NCBI GenBank assembly: GCA_947095535.1
Contig: OX352772.1
Location: 163,966,615 to 164,030,614, forward strand
DNA length: 64,000 nt
Reading direction: 5' to 3'
Source: Poecilobothrus nobilitatus
Lineage: Eukaryota; Arthropoda; Insecta; Diptera; Dolichopodidae
The translations under genes and the position numbers were made by a program. The notes below the pieces were generated by a model, which worked only from the letters and a program-made list of their open reading frames with translations, had not been told where the DNA came from and ran no database searches. Below are positions 44,377 to 54,758 of this stretch, one piece after another. Each line of letters opens with the position of its first letter. Position 1 is the stretch's first letter.

Positions 44377-44795
44377 CTAGTAGGAACACAACCTGGCAAT
44401 CGGTGGAACACTCTTCCCACACAAAAACATTCACAAATATACATGGGAATCTCCAGATGGCCGGACTAAAAACCAGATAGATCATATATGCATTAGTACG
44501 AAATGGAAATCATCCCTACCAGATGTAAGAACGTAGAGAGGAGTAGATGTTCATAGTGATCATACGCTGCTAACAGGAGACATAAGAATAAAACTCAAAG
44601 CCACTCAGAATAACACAATCAAAAGAAAGCACCAAATCAATACTGTAAAACTAAAATGCAATAATACAAAAAGAAAATTTGTAACAAAGCTGCAGAATCA
44701 GCAAATTAATACAGACAATTTACAGTCAATCTTACTTCAAGTTGGTGAAGAAGTCTTAGGTAAAACAATACCTAATAAGAAAGAGTGGATATCCG

Positions 44796-46318
44796 ATGAC
44801 CCTAATTCAGCAAAGAAGGAAACTTAGAGAAAAACTATTACTAACCCAATCGGATGAAGTCAAAAACCAATATAACCTGAAAGCGAAAGAAGTAAAGAAA
44901 AGTGCCAGAAGAGACAAAAGAAAATTCTTCAACAATATTGCAGCTGATACACAAAGAGCAGCAAAGCAAAATAATATGCGATCCCTTTACAACAAAGTAA
45001 GAATTCTCACAAAACAGACCTTAATGAAAAATCGTCCAATTAGAAATAAGAATGGACAAATACTCACTTCAACCCAAGAGCAAACCCAGAGATCGAAAGA
45101 ACATTTCGAAGAAACAAACAACGAAGATAGTGGAGATAGTAATGAAAGCGATGAAGAAGAAAGTTGCCCTACTGCAGACACAAGAAGCCGAATTACTGTA
45201 AATGCCCCATCAAACAGAGAAATTATAGCTGCACGTTCAAGGCTGCAAAGCAAAAAAGCGCCGGGTATAGATGGAATACCTTCAGAACTTCTCCGAGCAA
45301 ACACAGGATATATAGCAGAAGTTCTTCAGCCTATCTTGGAAGAAATGTGGAACAATGAAGCCATACCGGAAAGCTGGAAAACAGGAATCATAATAAAACT
45401 TCCAAAAAAAAGAAATCTGCAAGAATGCAAAAATTGGCGTGTTATTACAGTCCTAAACACACTAAATAAATTACTGGCTCTCATAATACACTCCAGAATT
45501 GAAGCACGAATAGAGGACACCCTTCGTGAGCAACAAGCAGGTTTTAGAAAGCAGCGCAGCTGTACAGATCACTCAAATACTCTGCGTCTGATAATCGAAC
45601 AATCAGCAGAATTGTAATCACCACTCTACATAACATTCGTGGACTTTGAAAGAGCATTCGATAAAATAAAACACAGGGCCATCTGGAAGGCTCTCAGAAG
45701 AAGGAATATACTAAAATCAGAAATATCATCCAAAATATGTACACCAACGCCGAGTCTAGGGTTCTCCACAATGGAAACCTTAGCGATCCTATAAGCCTCA
45801 AGGCTGGAGTCAAACAAGGATGTCCACTTTCCCCAATCCTGTTCAACATCGTTCTCGACGACGTATTGGAAGAATCACTAATACACCAAACAGGAATCAA
45901 TTGGACCCTTACATCTCGCCTAGAGGACCTCGAATATGCTGATGACATTGCTCTACTTGCACATACACACGGGAATATGCAACAACAACTAGATTCCCTA
46001 AACACAAAAGCACATAAAGTAGGACTCAATATAAATATTGCAAAAACAAAGTCCCTAAGATTGAATGAAAACAATTCCAATCCACTAGCAATAAAGAACA
46101 CATACATAGAGGATGTGACAAGTTTCAATTACCTTGGCAGTATTCTTACCGCAAACGGAGGAGCAGAGGAAGACATTGAGAATCGAATAAAATTAGCAAA
46201 GATGACATTCGGGAGACCTTGGCCAATCTGGAGATCACCACAGTTAACCAAAGGCATGAAAATAAGGATATATGAAGCCTGTGTGAAATTGATTCTACTC
46301 TACGGCAGTGAAACCTGA
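44796..46318 (+). pseudogene. RTE-like LINE, reverse transcriptase
   Basis: A 273-aa frame (44796-45617) carries the linker (KNQYNLKAKEVKKSARRDKR), KKAPGIDGIPSELL, GIIIKLPKKRNLQECKNWRV and QQAGFRKQRSCTDH. A TAA at 45615 and a shift near 45700 interrupt FVDFERAFDKIKHRAIW (catalytic Asp). A 193-aa frame (45737-46318) has KAGVKQGCPLSPILFNIVLD, EYADDIALLAHTHG (intact Asp pair) and TSFNYLGSILTANGG. Beyond the TGA at 46316 the typical tail continues (VFENKCLRKI, KGHTLRKAPENIARQALDWN, GRPKITWRRSV). Probably one of the younger insertions but still broken. Confidence 0.9.
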
Positions 46319-46727
46319 TTAATCAAAAACTCTTCAACAAATAAATTACAAGTATTTGAAAATAAATGCCTCCGAAAAATTCAAAATATAAGATAGCCTA
46401 GAAGAATATCAAATGAGAACTTACTAACTATCTCTAGACAAGAAACCATACTCTGCCAAATCAAGAAAAAGAAATGAAGATGGAAAGGTCACACACTTCG
46501 GAAAGCGCCAGAGAACATTGCGCGCCAGGCGCTCGACTGGAATCCACAAGGAAAAAGAAGTGTAGGTAGACCTAAAATAACATGGAGAAGGTCTGTGGCT
46601 AAGGAAATTGATAATAGCGGTAAAACATGGGCAGAAATCAAACATTTGGCCCACAATCGAGTGCGATATAGAGCTTATGCTCCCCCCGGGGGGTAAAACA
46701 GGATAAAAAAAAAAATATGGGACTGAC

Positions 46728-47224
46728 GTTACATCATTATATACTTTTTCAAATGCTTTGATTTGATTGGGATATATTTGGCAAGCTAGAGGTAATATCA
46801 GCGATTTATCTCTTGGATTTTTGAAAAGTACTAAATATTTACAGTTAAGTGAAATATCTCATGAAAATCTACCCTGGTGAAAAACATTTTGTGTTACAAA
46901 TATTACAGATAAATTTCTATGATATGATCCTGTAGTAAATAAATCACATATATACTTATCATGAGAATTTAACATCATATCATCGATAATAATTGACAAA
47001 GGTTTTTGATTATCATTAAAATCTAAACTTCTGTTACTATATCCTACATCTTTGAAATATTTTGGAACGGCATCTTTGTCTGGATTACACCAAATAATTC
47101 TATTAATATGTGGTTGTATATTTTTTGTTTTATATTTTATTAAATTATGAATAAAAGTGGTTTTACCACAGCGTGATGACCCCGCCATATTATATTTATA
47201 GGTGTTTGCTTCACAATAAAACAA
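46728..47224 (-). pseudogene. Polinton FtsK/HerA-like packaging ATPase, N-terminal part
   Basis: P-loop NTPase that pumps genome into Polinton capsids. A 121-aa frame (47224-46859) has the Walker A motif AGSSRCGKTTFIHNLI, RIIWCNPDKDAVP, the Walker B strand LSIIIDDMM, and the conserved TGSYHRNLSVIFVTQNVF. After a stop at 46859 the sequence continues (NPRDKSLILPLACQIYPNQI, KAFEKVYNDV) to the LINE border at 46727, and then to the C-terminal part at 43690-43504. Upstream, BEL/Pao LTR-like sequence begins within a few bases of the first visible Met, so the true start may be lost. Confidence 0.9.
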
Positions 47225-47651
47225 TGTTTTCTTGTAATTAAACTTTTATTAATGATAAAATTTAATACAAAATTCGTTCTTTAAATACAATTTTATTTAG
47301 GTTAATATTATGATACAATACGTTAACTATACAAATTTTAACTATCAATTACATTATGCAACTAAATTAGCTGACACAACATTTAAATATTTTCAATTTA
47401 TTTATTTAGAATTGAAGAATTAGAATTTATACAAAAAATGTTTTAAAATGTTCTACATTAAGTTCATACGAGTCATATTACAACAAATTTATATTAAAAA
47501 GAATGTATTAAAGTTATTAAAGGTAAATTGTAATTTTAATTAACTCTAACGTTGTGACATAGATAAAAATTTAAATTTTAAGTTAATGTTAAAAAGTATA
47601 TTTTATTATTATAAGTTTAGATTTTATTTTTATTTTTATGTTCTGTAAACA
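47225..47651 (-). repeat. 3' LTR of the BEL/Pao element
   Basis: On the minus strand it begins TGTTTACAGAACATAAAAAT at 47651, right after a polypurine tract. The stretch 47517-47651 matches 56896-56995, with an extra about 36 bp in this copy. The lower boundary near 47225 is inferred from the start of the ATPase coding sequence. Confidence 0.65.
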
Positions 47652-47669
47652 TGCTTCCCCCTGGTTGAA

Positions 47670-48990
47670 TTAATAATTAAAAGGATGCTGTCTAGGAACG
47701 ACTGTAGGTGTGCTGCTAGTTACTGTAGTCACTGATTCTGCAATCTTAATAGTTGGATTCATAGTTGATGCCTTCGATGAAATTACGAAAACTCTTCTAT
47801 AATGGCTCAACCAATAACAAATAGCTATTAGGCAAACTAATACAAGAATTATGTAAACCATGGCATAATGATGAACATTATGTATATTAATATTTCTAAC
47901 TGCTGCTATTTCATTTCTTTGATCATTTATTTTAGTATGTAATGTTTGAATGTCGGCTGATGTTATTTCATCTTCCAAAATTGACAAATTATTTAAATCT
48001 TTATTCATCTTTTCCGAACTGTTAAGATAATTAGCTAAAATATCATGTGGTATTTCTGATACTATTAAAAAGGATGATGTTATGTTTTCTGTAAACACTT
48101 GACTAGACGATAGAAACGTACCAGAATGCTTAAGCGTGCAGCCAGGGTTTAACCGAATAATCCCATTTCCAGTTGATACAACTTTTTCGAAATTAGTACC
48201 ACAATTTAAATCGACTATGCTTTTTTTTATCTAAAGTGTAGATCCAATGGTTAGCTGCATGGATTTTAACCCATTTGAGATCTATTGATGAACTCTTTAT
48301 TTTGCAAAAAATAGATAGCCTTGTTTCTAAAGATAATAACTCCATTTCGCATCGACTAATGTTAGATGCTAGAATTCACCAATGTATGAATTAAATCTGC
48401 ATAAAAGATGATCAAATTTCCAAGACCTGCATAAATTCGTATCAATTTCGCTCATAGGTGAGTATCTATCGAGAGTTTATTTAGCAATAAATACTTACTG
48501 GAGGGTTGAATAAATATAAACTTGTTAGCTCTAGTTAGAGAAATAGGAATAAGCTGATATATCTGATAACTGCATCTAACAGTGGCAATTTTATTTCAAA
48601 AATTACGTTGTTTGGAGTAACTCGTGATTTCAATTGAATTAAGGAATATAATGTCAAAATTTGATTTTAGTCATCTGGTATTTTTAAATGACTAGAAATA
48701 TGTTCTCGTATTATTTTAAATTGTCATTTTAGTTGTTCAGGACGAATTAATACATTGTTACTAACAATGTATTAATTCGTCCGTAACGTGTGTCGGTTAA
48801 GAATCGATTGTTGTATGTGTCGCATACTGCTTAAATCCAACGTCATTACTAAGGCAGCTGAGTTAAATTTTTCAAATAAAGTTTGCGTTTGTTTTGTTCT
48901 ATTTACATCATTTTGAAAAGAAGAAATTTGTTTTTTCATTGCTAAATATTGCTGATTTCCATGCAGTTGCTCGCATTTAATTATGTTAAA
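47670..48990 (-). pseudogene. env remnant, insect F-like fusion protein (membrane subunit)
   Basis: Envelope glycoprotein of the class found in roo-like and errantivirus-type insect retroelements. Frames from about 48970 carry heptad text (GNQQYLAMKKQISSFQND), MTLDLSSMRHIQQSIL and VTPNNVIFEIKLPLLD. They continue with a Cys-containing part and GIIRLNPGCTLKHSG near 48150. The 142-aa frame 48098-47670 has a single transmembrane helix (YAMVYIILVLVCLIAICYWL) and a short cytoplasmic tail ending at 47670. The surface subunit and fusion peptide are absent: the integrase duplicate abuts at 48983. Several stops. Described only as a fossil. Confidence 0.7.
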
Positions 48991-49536
48991 TAAAGTGGGA
49001 ATTCAAACATGCCTCAATTTTTACAATCAAAGTTGTAAGTTCTTCGAAAGATAAAATAGTGTCTTTTAGTATTCTCTTAGTATGGTATTTGGTTGATTTT
49101 ATACCAGCTTCCCACAGGCCGCCAAAGTGCCACTGAATTCCTTCTTTGCATAACGAATTTTTAATTTCGTTTTGATAGTTTGGTTGGTTGAATAAATCAG
49201 TTAAAATTTTGCTTGCTCCACAGAAATTCGTGCGTTATCACTATAAACTTTTGCAACTTATGTTAAATAAAGTGGGAATTCAAACATGCCTCAATTTTTA
49301 CAATCAAAGTTGTAAGTTCTTCGAAAGATAAAATAGTGCCTTTTATTATTCTCTTAATATGGTATTTGGTTGATTTTATACCAGCTTCCCACAGGCCGCC
49401 AAAGTGCCACTGAATTCCTTCTTTGCATAACGAATTTTTAATTTCGTTTTGATAGTTTGGTTGGTTGAATAAATCAGTTAAAATTTTGCTTGCTCCACAG
49501 AAATTCGTGGCGTTATCACTATAAACTTTTGCAACT
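48984..49536 (-). repeat. 277-bp tandem duplication of the integrase 3' end
   Basis: TGTTAAATAAAGTGGGAATT begins copies at 48984 and 49261. The two copies differ by a few substitutions (GTGTCTTTTAGTATT against GTGCCTTTTATTATT) and one deleted base (TCGTGCGTT against TCGTGGCGTT), so the duplication is not recent. Both lack the same residues between integrase HF and GGLWEAG. Confidence 0.95.
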
Positions 49537-49997
49537 GGTCCTCTTCTGCTAACAAATCTTTTAAATGCTGCAAGAAATGCACTTGATGTTAAATTGCTTA
49601 TCACTTCCAAATGTATTGCCTCTGTACTCAAACAAATAAAGAGAGCTATATAACCCTTAAATGTCTTAGTTCCCCGGCCAACAGATGTTTTTAAGGTAAA
49701 AGGTCCAGCATAATCAACCCCGCAATTAGTGGACGGTCTGGATATCGTTACACGAGGCTTAAGAAGACTTCCCATTAACTGAGAAGTTGACGATGCTTTA
49801 AAGCGATGACAAGTTGTACATCTATATATACATCCTTTAACTGCCTTTAATGAATTTAAGAAGTGTAAATGTGCATGCTTTATGACCAGGTCAGTTAAAT
49901 CGCTTTTGTAAGGCAATATTAACGGATGTTTCTGTTTATATGAAAGTTCAGATTCAGATAATCTTCCACCTAAGCAAAGGAGATGATTAGCATCCAA
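49263..49997 (-). pseudogene. BEL/Pao integrase
   Basis: A 244-aa frame. The N-terminal zinc-binding region has HAHLHFLNSLKAVKGCIYRC and CTTCHRFKA. The catalytic core follows: NCGVDYAGPF (first Asp), KGYIALFICLSTEAIHLEVI and KVYSDNATNF (second Asp). After GIQWHF the sequence jumps to GGLWEAGIKSTKYHIKRIIK (Glu), so 6-7 residues normally present before the GGLWEAG are missing, apparently by recombination at the repeated His-Phe. The frame runs to 49263 and then into the tandem duplicate. It integrates element cDNA. The core deletion likely inactivates it. Confidence 0.9.
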
Positions 49998-50106
49998 AAA
50001 TGGGTTAAATGATTAGCATCCAAAAATGAATATTTAATAATCTGCTAGTCTTATGTAATGAGATACCTTTTGACAGTTGCTTGAATTCCTCATGAAAGTA
50101 TTGTAA

Positions 50107-52018
50107 TTAAGTGACCTTAACTAATGCTATCAACGAGTTCTCTATTTCATCTGTTGTCAACACCCCAGTTTTACGATATTCTGGACTCTGCTGAATATTC
50201 TTACAAAATCGGATGCAATAAGATAAGATCCGCTTTAATTTTGTTAAAGATGAGTAGTTATGAAGTAAAGTCTCAACCAAGGAAGTATCCATGTCAGTTT
50301 TTACAATATTAACAACAAATTTTGTTTTAATTTCCAAACTTGTTTTGCTTACCGGTATCTTGGAGGCCTTAAATTCTTCTTGTTTTAACCATGTGGGACC
50401 TTGCCACCAAAGTGTATTGTTTTCTAATTTTATTGGATAAATACCTCGTGAAGCTAAATCAGCTGGATTACTTGGTGAATTGACGTGATACCAACTTTCC
50501 GGCCCAACGAGGGCCTGAATTTCAGCTACTCGATTCCCAACAAATGTTTTCCAACGTTTTGGAGTAGATTGCAGCCATGATAATACAGTAGTTGAGTCTG
50601 TCCAAGCAAAGTTTTCGATATCCTCCATGTCCAAAACCCTTTGAACTTCCTTCTAGTAATCTAGCTAATAATAACACTCCGTTTAATTCTAATCGTGGTA
50701 AAGAAAGTTGAGATCTTAAAGGCGCCACCTTTGTTTTTGCAGCTATGAGTTTTATACTAATATTTTCTTAGTTTGTTATTGTTCTAAGGTATACAACAGC
50801 GCCGTAAGCTTTTTCAGATGCATCAGAAAATCCGTGTAATTGGTATTTTCGAATAGCATCTCCATAACCAATCCATCTACAAATTTCTATTTTTCTTAAC
50901 GAGGGTAGCTCATCTCTAATTTTTTGCCATTCCTAAAGAATGTGATTTGATACTGGCTGATCCCAATCAGTCTATTCCAACCATATCTGTTGAAATAATA
51001 ATTTGATTTTTATGGTAACTGGTGATAGCAATCCAATTGGATCAAAAATTCGAGCAGCCTCGGATAAGATAGATCTTTTCGTAAATACTTCTGAAATTGG
51101 TTGAATATTTATGTTGAACTTTAGTTTGTCGCTTTTTGGAACCCAATAGATCCTTAAAGCCTTAACAGCTTCTCCGTCATCAAATTTTTTATTATTTGCA
51201 CCGTCTCTTAACTCAGGTGGTATTTGTTTTAATAAACGAGAATCATTGGAATTCCATTTGCGTAAACTGAAACCTCCTGCCTTTAACAAGTTAATTAATT
51301 GAATGCTTGCTGAAGCTGCTTCTTCGTAACTATGTGCTCCTGAAACAACGTCATCCATATAGGTGTCCTTACAAATAGCCATTGCCGGCAAAGGATATAA
51401 TTGGCCATCATCTGAAACTAGTTGACGCAAAGTTCTTATAGCTAAGTAAGGCGCTGGCCCAGTTCCATAAATAACGGTTAATAACTTATATTCCTTTATC
51501 GGCTCGTTTGGAGATTTTCTCCAAAGGATTCTCTGAAATTCTTGATCCCGGTCATCTATTGGAATCTACAGATACATTTTCTCAATATCCGCTGTAAATA
51601 CCACCTTATGCTTGCGTCATCGCATCAAAATTTCGGTTATATTCTGCTGTAAGTTTTGTCCAATCATCATTATATCGTTAAGACTTTTGGATGAATTTCT
51701 TTTGGCCAAAGCATCAAAAACTACTTTCAATTTAGTTGTTGAGCTGTCGTGTTTAAATACTGCATGATGAGGTAGATAGTATTTGTTTTCGGTATTTTCA
51801 GAAGCTGGAACCATATGATCTAACTGAATATATTCCGCCATTAACTCCTTGTTCATAATTTCCAGCAAGTTGTTAGATTTAAATTTTCTCTCCAGTTGAA
51901 ATAGTCTTGCAAGTGCTAATTCTCTTGACCCCTGTAATTCGTCAAAATTGGAGTATAGGGGAAACGGTATTCGTACAGTATATATTCCATTCTTTTGACG
52001 CAGATGCGTGGATTTCAA
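50107..52018 (-). pseudogene. BEL/Pao reverse transcriptase and RNase H
   Basis: The frame 52018-51617 carries HHAVFKHDSSTTKLKVVFDA and SLNDIMMIGQNLQQNITEIL. A gap in other frames (51610-51440) contains the first catalytic Asp region (ADIEKMYL). The frame 51430-50972 holds DTYMDDVVSGAHSYEEA, with Met-Asp-Asp at the catalytic box, and LSPVTIKIKLLFQQIWLE. Frames 50728-50522 and 50634-50107 give RNase H and the linker: LPRLELNGVLLLARLLE, FAWTDSTTVLSWLQS and NSPSNPADLASRGIYP. At least three frame breaks. Converts element RNA to DNA. Confidence 0.88.
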
Positions 52019-52057
52019 ATGAACCTCGCACTCTATTTCTTCAGCTGTCGCAGTCCT

Positions 52058-53730
52058 CTATGATGAAAGCTCTTCACTCTCCCTAAATTTACTTAGTTCT
52101 TTACTAATGTCAGTTTCACCAATAAAGTTAATTATATTCTCTGGGGCCTCCCCTTTTACTTCACCTGATAAGATATAACCAAACTTGGTTTTCTGTGCTA
52201 TGGGAGTTCCTGGCTTTTCCCTTATAATCTTATTTTGAATTATTTGACAGAAGACATCAACTCCCAAAATTATATCAATTTTATTTGGTGTATAGAAATT
52301 TGAATCTGCTAGTTCTAAACTTCGGACATGTTTCCAATTGTGATAGGATGTTACATTTTCTGAGGGCAAATAAACGGTCAACTTTGGTAAGAGTAATGCT
52401 TTGGTCACGCATAAAAATGAGGTATTCAATCTTGATTTTAATGTAATTTCTACGAAATTTTCAGCTATACCGGATTTTGTATTGCCAATTCCCAATACGG
52501 TTGCCTGTACCTTGTGTTTGGGCAGTTGCAAACGTTGTACTGTATTTTCTGAAATCAAAGTGGCTTGAGAACCTTGATCAACAAGCGCTCGGAGTTCCGT
52601 ATTGGATCCATCTAATCTTTGTATTTTTATCGCCGCTGTGGGTAAAATGACCTTTCGTTTTGCTAAGTTTGTTGCACAGTGAGTGTTTATATCAATTCTC
52701 TTTGTATTGTCAGTTGATAATTTCTTGTCAGGTCCATCATTCTTGTTTTGATGCGTTAAGTGCAACAAGATGTGATGCTTTTTGTTACACACCCTGCATT
52801 TCAACCAACTTGTGCACGTAGCTGTAAAATAACCAAGCCGTAAACAGTTTCCACATAAATTATTCTTTTTTGTTAGTGCGATTCTTTTTTGTATATTCAG
52901 AAGCTTAAATTTTTCACATGCATAAATTTTATGTATTCCTTGGCATATTATGCATAAGTTATTTATTGACCCATAGAATGTTTTAACCTTTGGTTCAGTA
53001 GTGTTTGTATTGTTTTCCAAGGCTTCAAGAGTTTGAAAACGAGATTCTAAAAACTGAAAGAAATGCTCCATGCTTTGCAGTTCTCTTGGATTGGTTAATG
53101 ATTGTTCGTATAATCGGTGAGTTTCTTCGTCCAACCTCTGTGTCGGCAGATGTATCCCATCAAGATTGGATCCCACTTTGAAGTATCAACGTTCAAACTT
53201 TGAATAGCTAATAAGCATTCCTTTGATGTATCATGAAGCTTCTTTATGGCCATTCCTGATTCTTTGTGTATTGTCCCTTGATTTAAAAATAATTTTAGTT
53301 GAGCAGATAAAAGAGTTCTTGTCTTATTGAACCTTTTATCTAAAATATTCCAAGCAGAATCATAATTTTCAGCTGTTACTGGTAAATGTTTAATTAATTC
53401 TGCCGGTTCCCCAGTGATGTTAGCTTTTAAGTAATAGAATTTTTGAGCTTTTCCTATACTTGAGTTGCTGTTGATAACTTTCATAAACAAGTCTCTGAAA
53501 GATTTCCAGTTAGAATAACTCCCTGAGAATTTTCGAATGTCAATTTTTGGCAAGCTCACACTCATATCTTGATTTGATTGTCTTTGGGCTCGAACTGCTG
53601 GAGCTGGAGATAAGCTCGATAATTTATTGTTGAGTTCAATAATTGCCTCCATATACAATGGTTCAACTTCTTCAAACATGTTATTTTCAAAATACTCATG
53701 TTGAATAGACATATCTCCAATTATGTCCAT
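52058..53730 (-). pseudogene. BEL/Pao gag and aspartic protease
   Basis: Frame 53730-53095 (211 aa) encodes the gag core: VSLPKIDIRKFSGSYSNWKS, FYYLKANITGEPAELIKHLP, SAWNILDKRFNKTRTL. It overlaps frame 53176-52058 (372 aa) after a one-base shift: LNTDEETHRLYEQ-type text, CIICQGIHKIYACEKF, zinc knuckles CGNCLRLGYFTATC and CRVCNKKHHILLH, then a retropepsin with the Pao-type active site ELRALVDQGSQATLISENTV and IDIILGVDVFCQII. In-frame protease after the knuckles matches BEL/Pao order. The N-terminus is separated by the P-element insertion. Confidence 0.9.
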
Positions 53731-54263
53731 GTGGTTTTACATCACTAATTGCATAGATTAAAAACACTAATAGATGTCCTAAGCAAAATAAATTTCCAAT
53801 ATTTCAATCGACATTAGGTACCATAAAATATGAATACACAATAAATTGAGTATGTACACTAAAAATATTTTAACAACCTGTTATACTAAATTAGGTACAT
53901 ATGTATATGTATAATGTGTATTGTATAGTATAGAGAAAAAAAAAAGTATAACAGAATTCTTAATTACAGAATTCATATTATAGAATAGTCAATATGAGAA
54001 CTTTTTGATCTTTATGATCAGAATTAATATGTGTATATATAATATGTTTCTATTGTTATTATGCATGCATTATTTATATATGTAGGTACTTATCTGTGTA
54101 GTTGTTTGTTATCGATTTTCTTAAGGTTTAATTGTTTAAAAGTGGATTTAACATAAAAATTAGAAAAGTAATTAGTGTAAGGTATAAAATTTAACAAAGA
54201 ATTTTTGTAAAGTAATTTAAATTTATTTTGTTGGTAATCAATAGTAAAATACTTTTATGAAAA

Positions 54264-54758
54264 ATGAATGTGAAACTTTTAAATCCTAAATTGAAAAATT
54301 CTATTAAGTGTAGTGTTTTAAATTGTCCTAATAAAAAAGGCAATATTTCAATTTCAAATATTAGACTAATAAAGTTCCCCAAAGAAAATAGCAAAATTCG
54401 CGATATATGGTTGAACAATTGTAAACTTGAAAATATAAATTTTAAAAACAAAGTTATTTGCGCTGCGCATTTTGAAAAATGTTATTTAGGTAAAACAAAG
54501 TTAAAAAAAATGCACTCCCTACTATTTTTGATTGGGAAATACAATTTAAAAAAATTCCAGATGAGTATATTAAAAAACCTATGACTAAATTGAAAAAATG
54601 TTGTATTAATGCATGTTTTGGTTCTAATAGAGATAATCGGATTTTCAGATTTCCAATTGATAAATTATTAAAAGAAAAGTGGTACGAAAATTGTGGATTT
54701 ACGAAAAATTTTAACTCTAGGAATAAGTATATATGTGGCAAACATTTTCGTATTTAAA
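54264..54758 (+). pseudogene. P-element transposase, two N-terminal THAP domains
   Basis: DNA-binding part. The first THAP finger, from ATG 54264: CSVLNCPNKK, IRLIKFPKENSKIRDIWLNN and VICAAHFEKC, i.e. C2-CH zinc ligands. The conserved PTIF-type end lies one frame over, past an eight-A run near 54504-54511. A second THAP finger starts at 54581: CCINACFGSN, RIFRFPIDKLLKEKW and YICGKHF. It ends at TAA 54754, just before an A run. Canonical P transposase has one such domain, so a pair is unusual. The A-run shifts on both sides may be true mutations or sequence errors. Confidence 0.82.

Larger units (their letters stand above)
43691..46714 (+). mobile_element. RTE-like LINE with 13-bp target duplication in the ATPase gene
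   Basis: Flanked by ATATGGGACTGAC at 43678-43690 and 46715-46727. It encodes an endonuclease (about 43840-44376) and RT (44796-46318) plus a conserved C-terminal tail. It has almost no 3' UTR and ends in GGATAAAAAAAAAAA. The compact layout and craniofacial development protein 2-like endonuclease are typical of RTE-like or related endonuclease-RT elements. Clade placement is uncertain. The host gene on the minus strand matches across the duplication. Confidence 0.9.

Noticed and set aside
47670..48098. Host single-pass membrane protein
   Set aside because: Its position between BEL/Pao integrase and LTR and the upstream fusion-protein-like sequence identify it as an env tail.
53806..53839. 8-bp target duplication of the P element
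   Set aside because: Bases outside the two inverted repeats (ATATTTC side and TGTTGATT side) do not match, so none is claimed.
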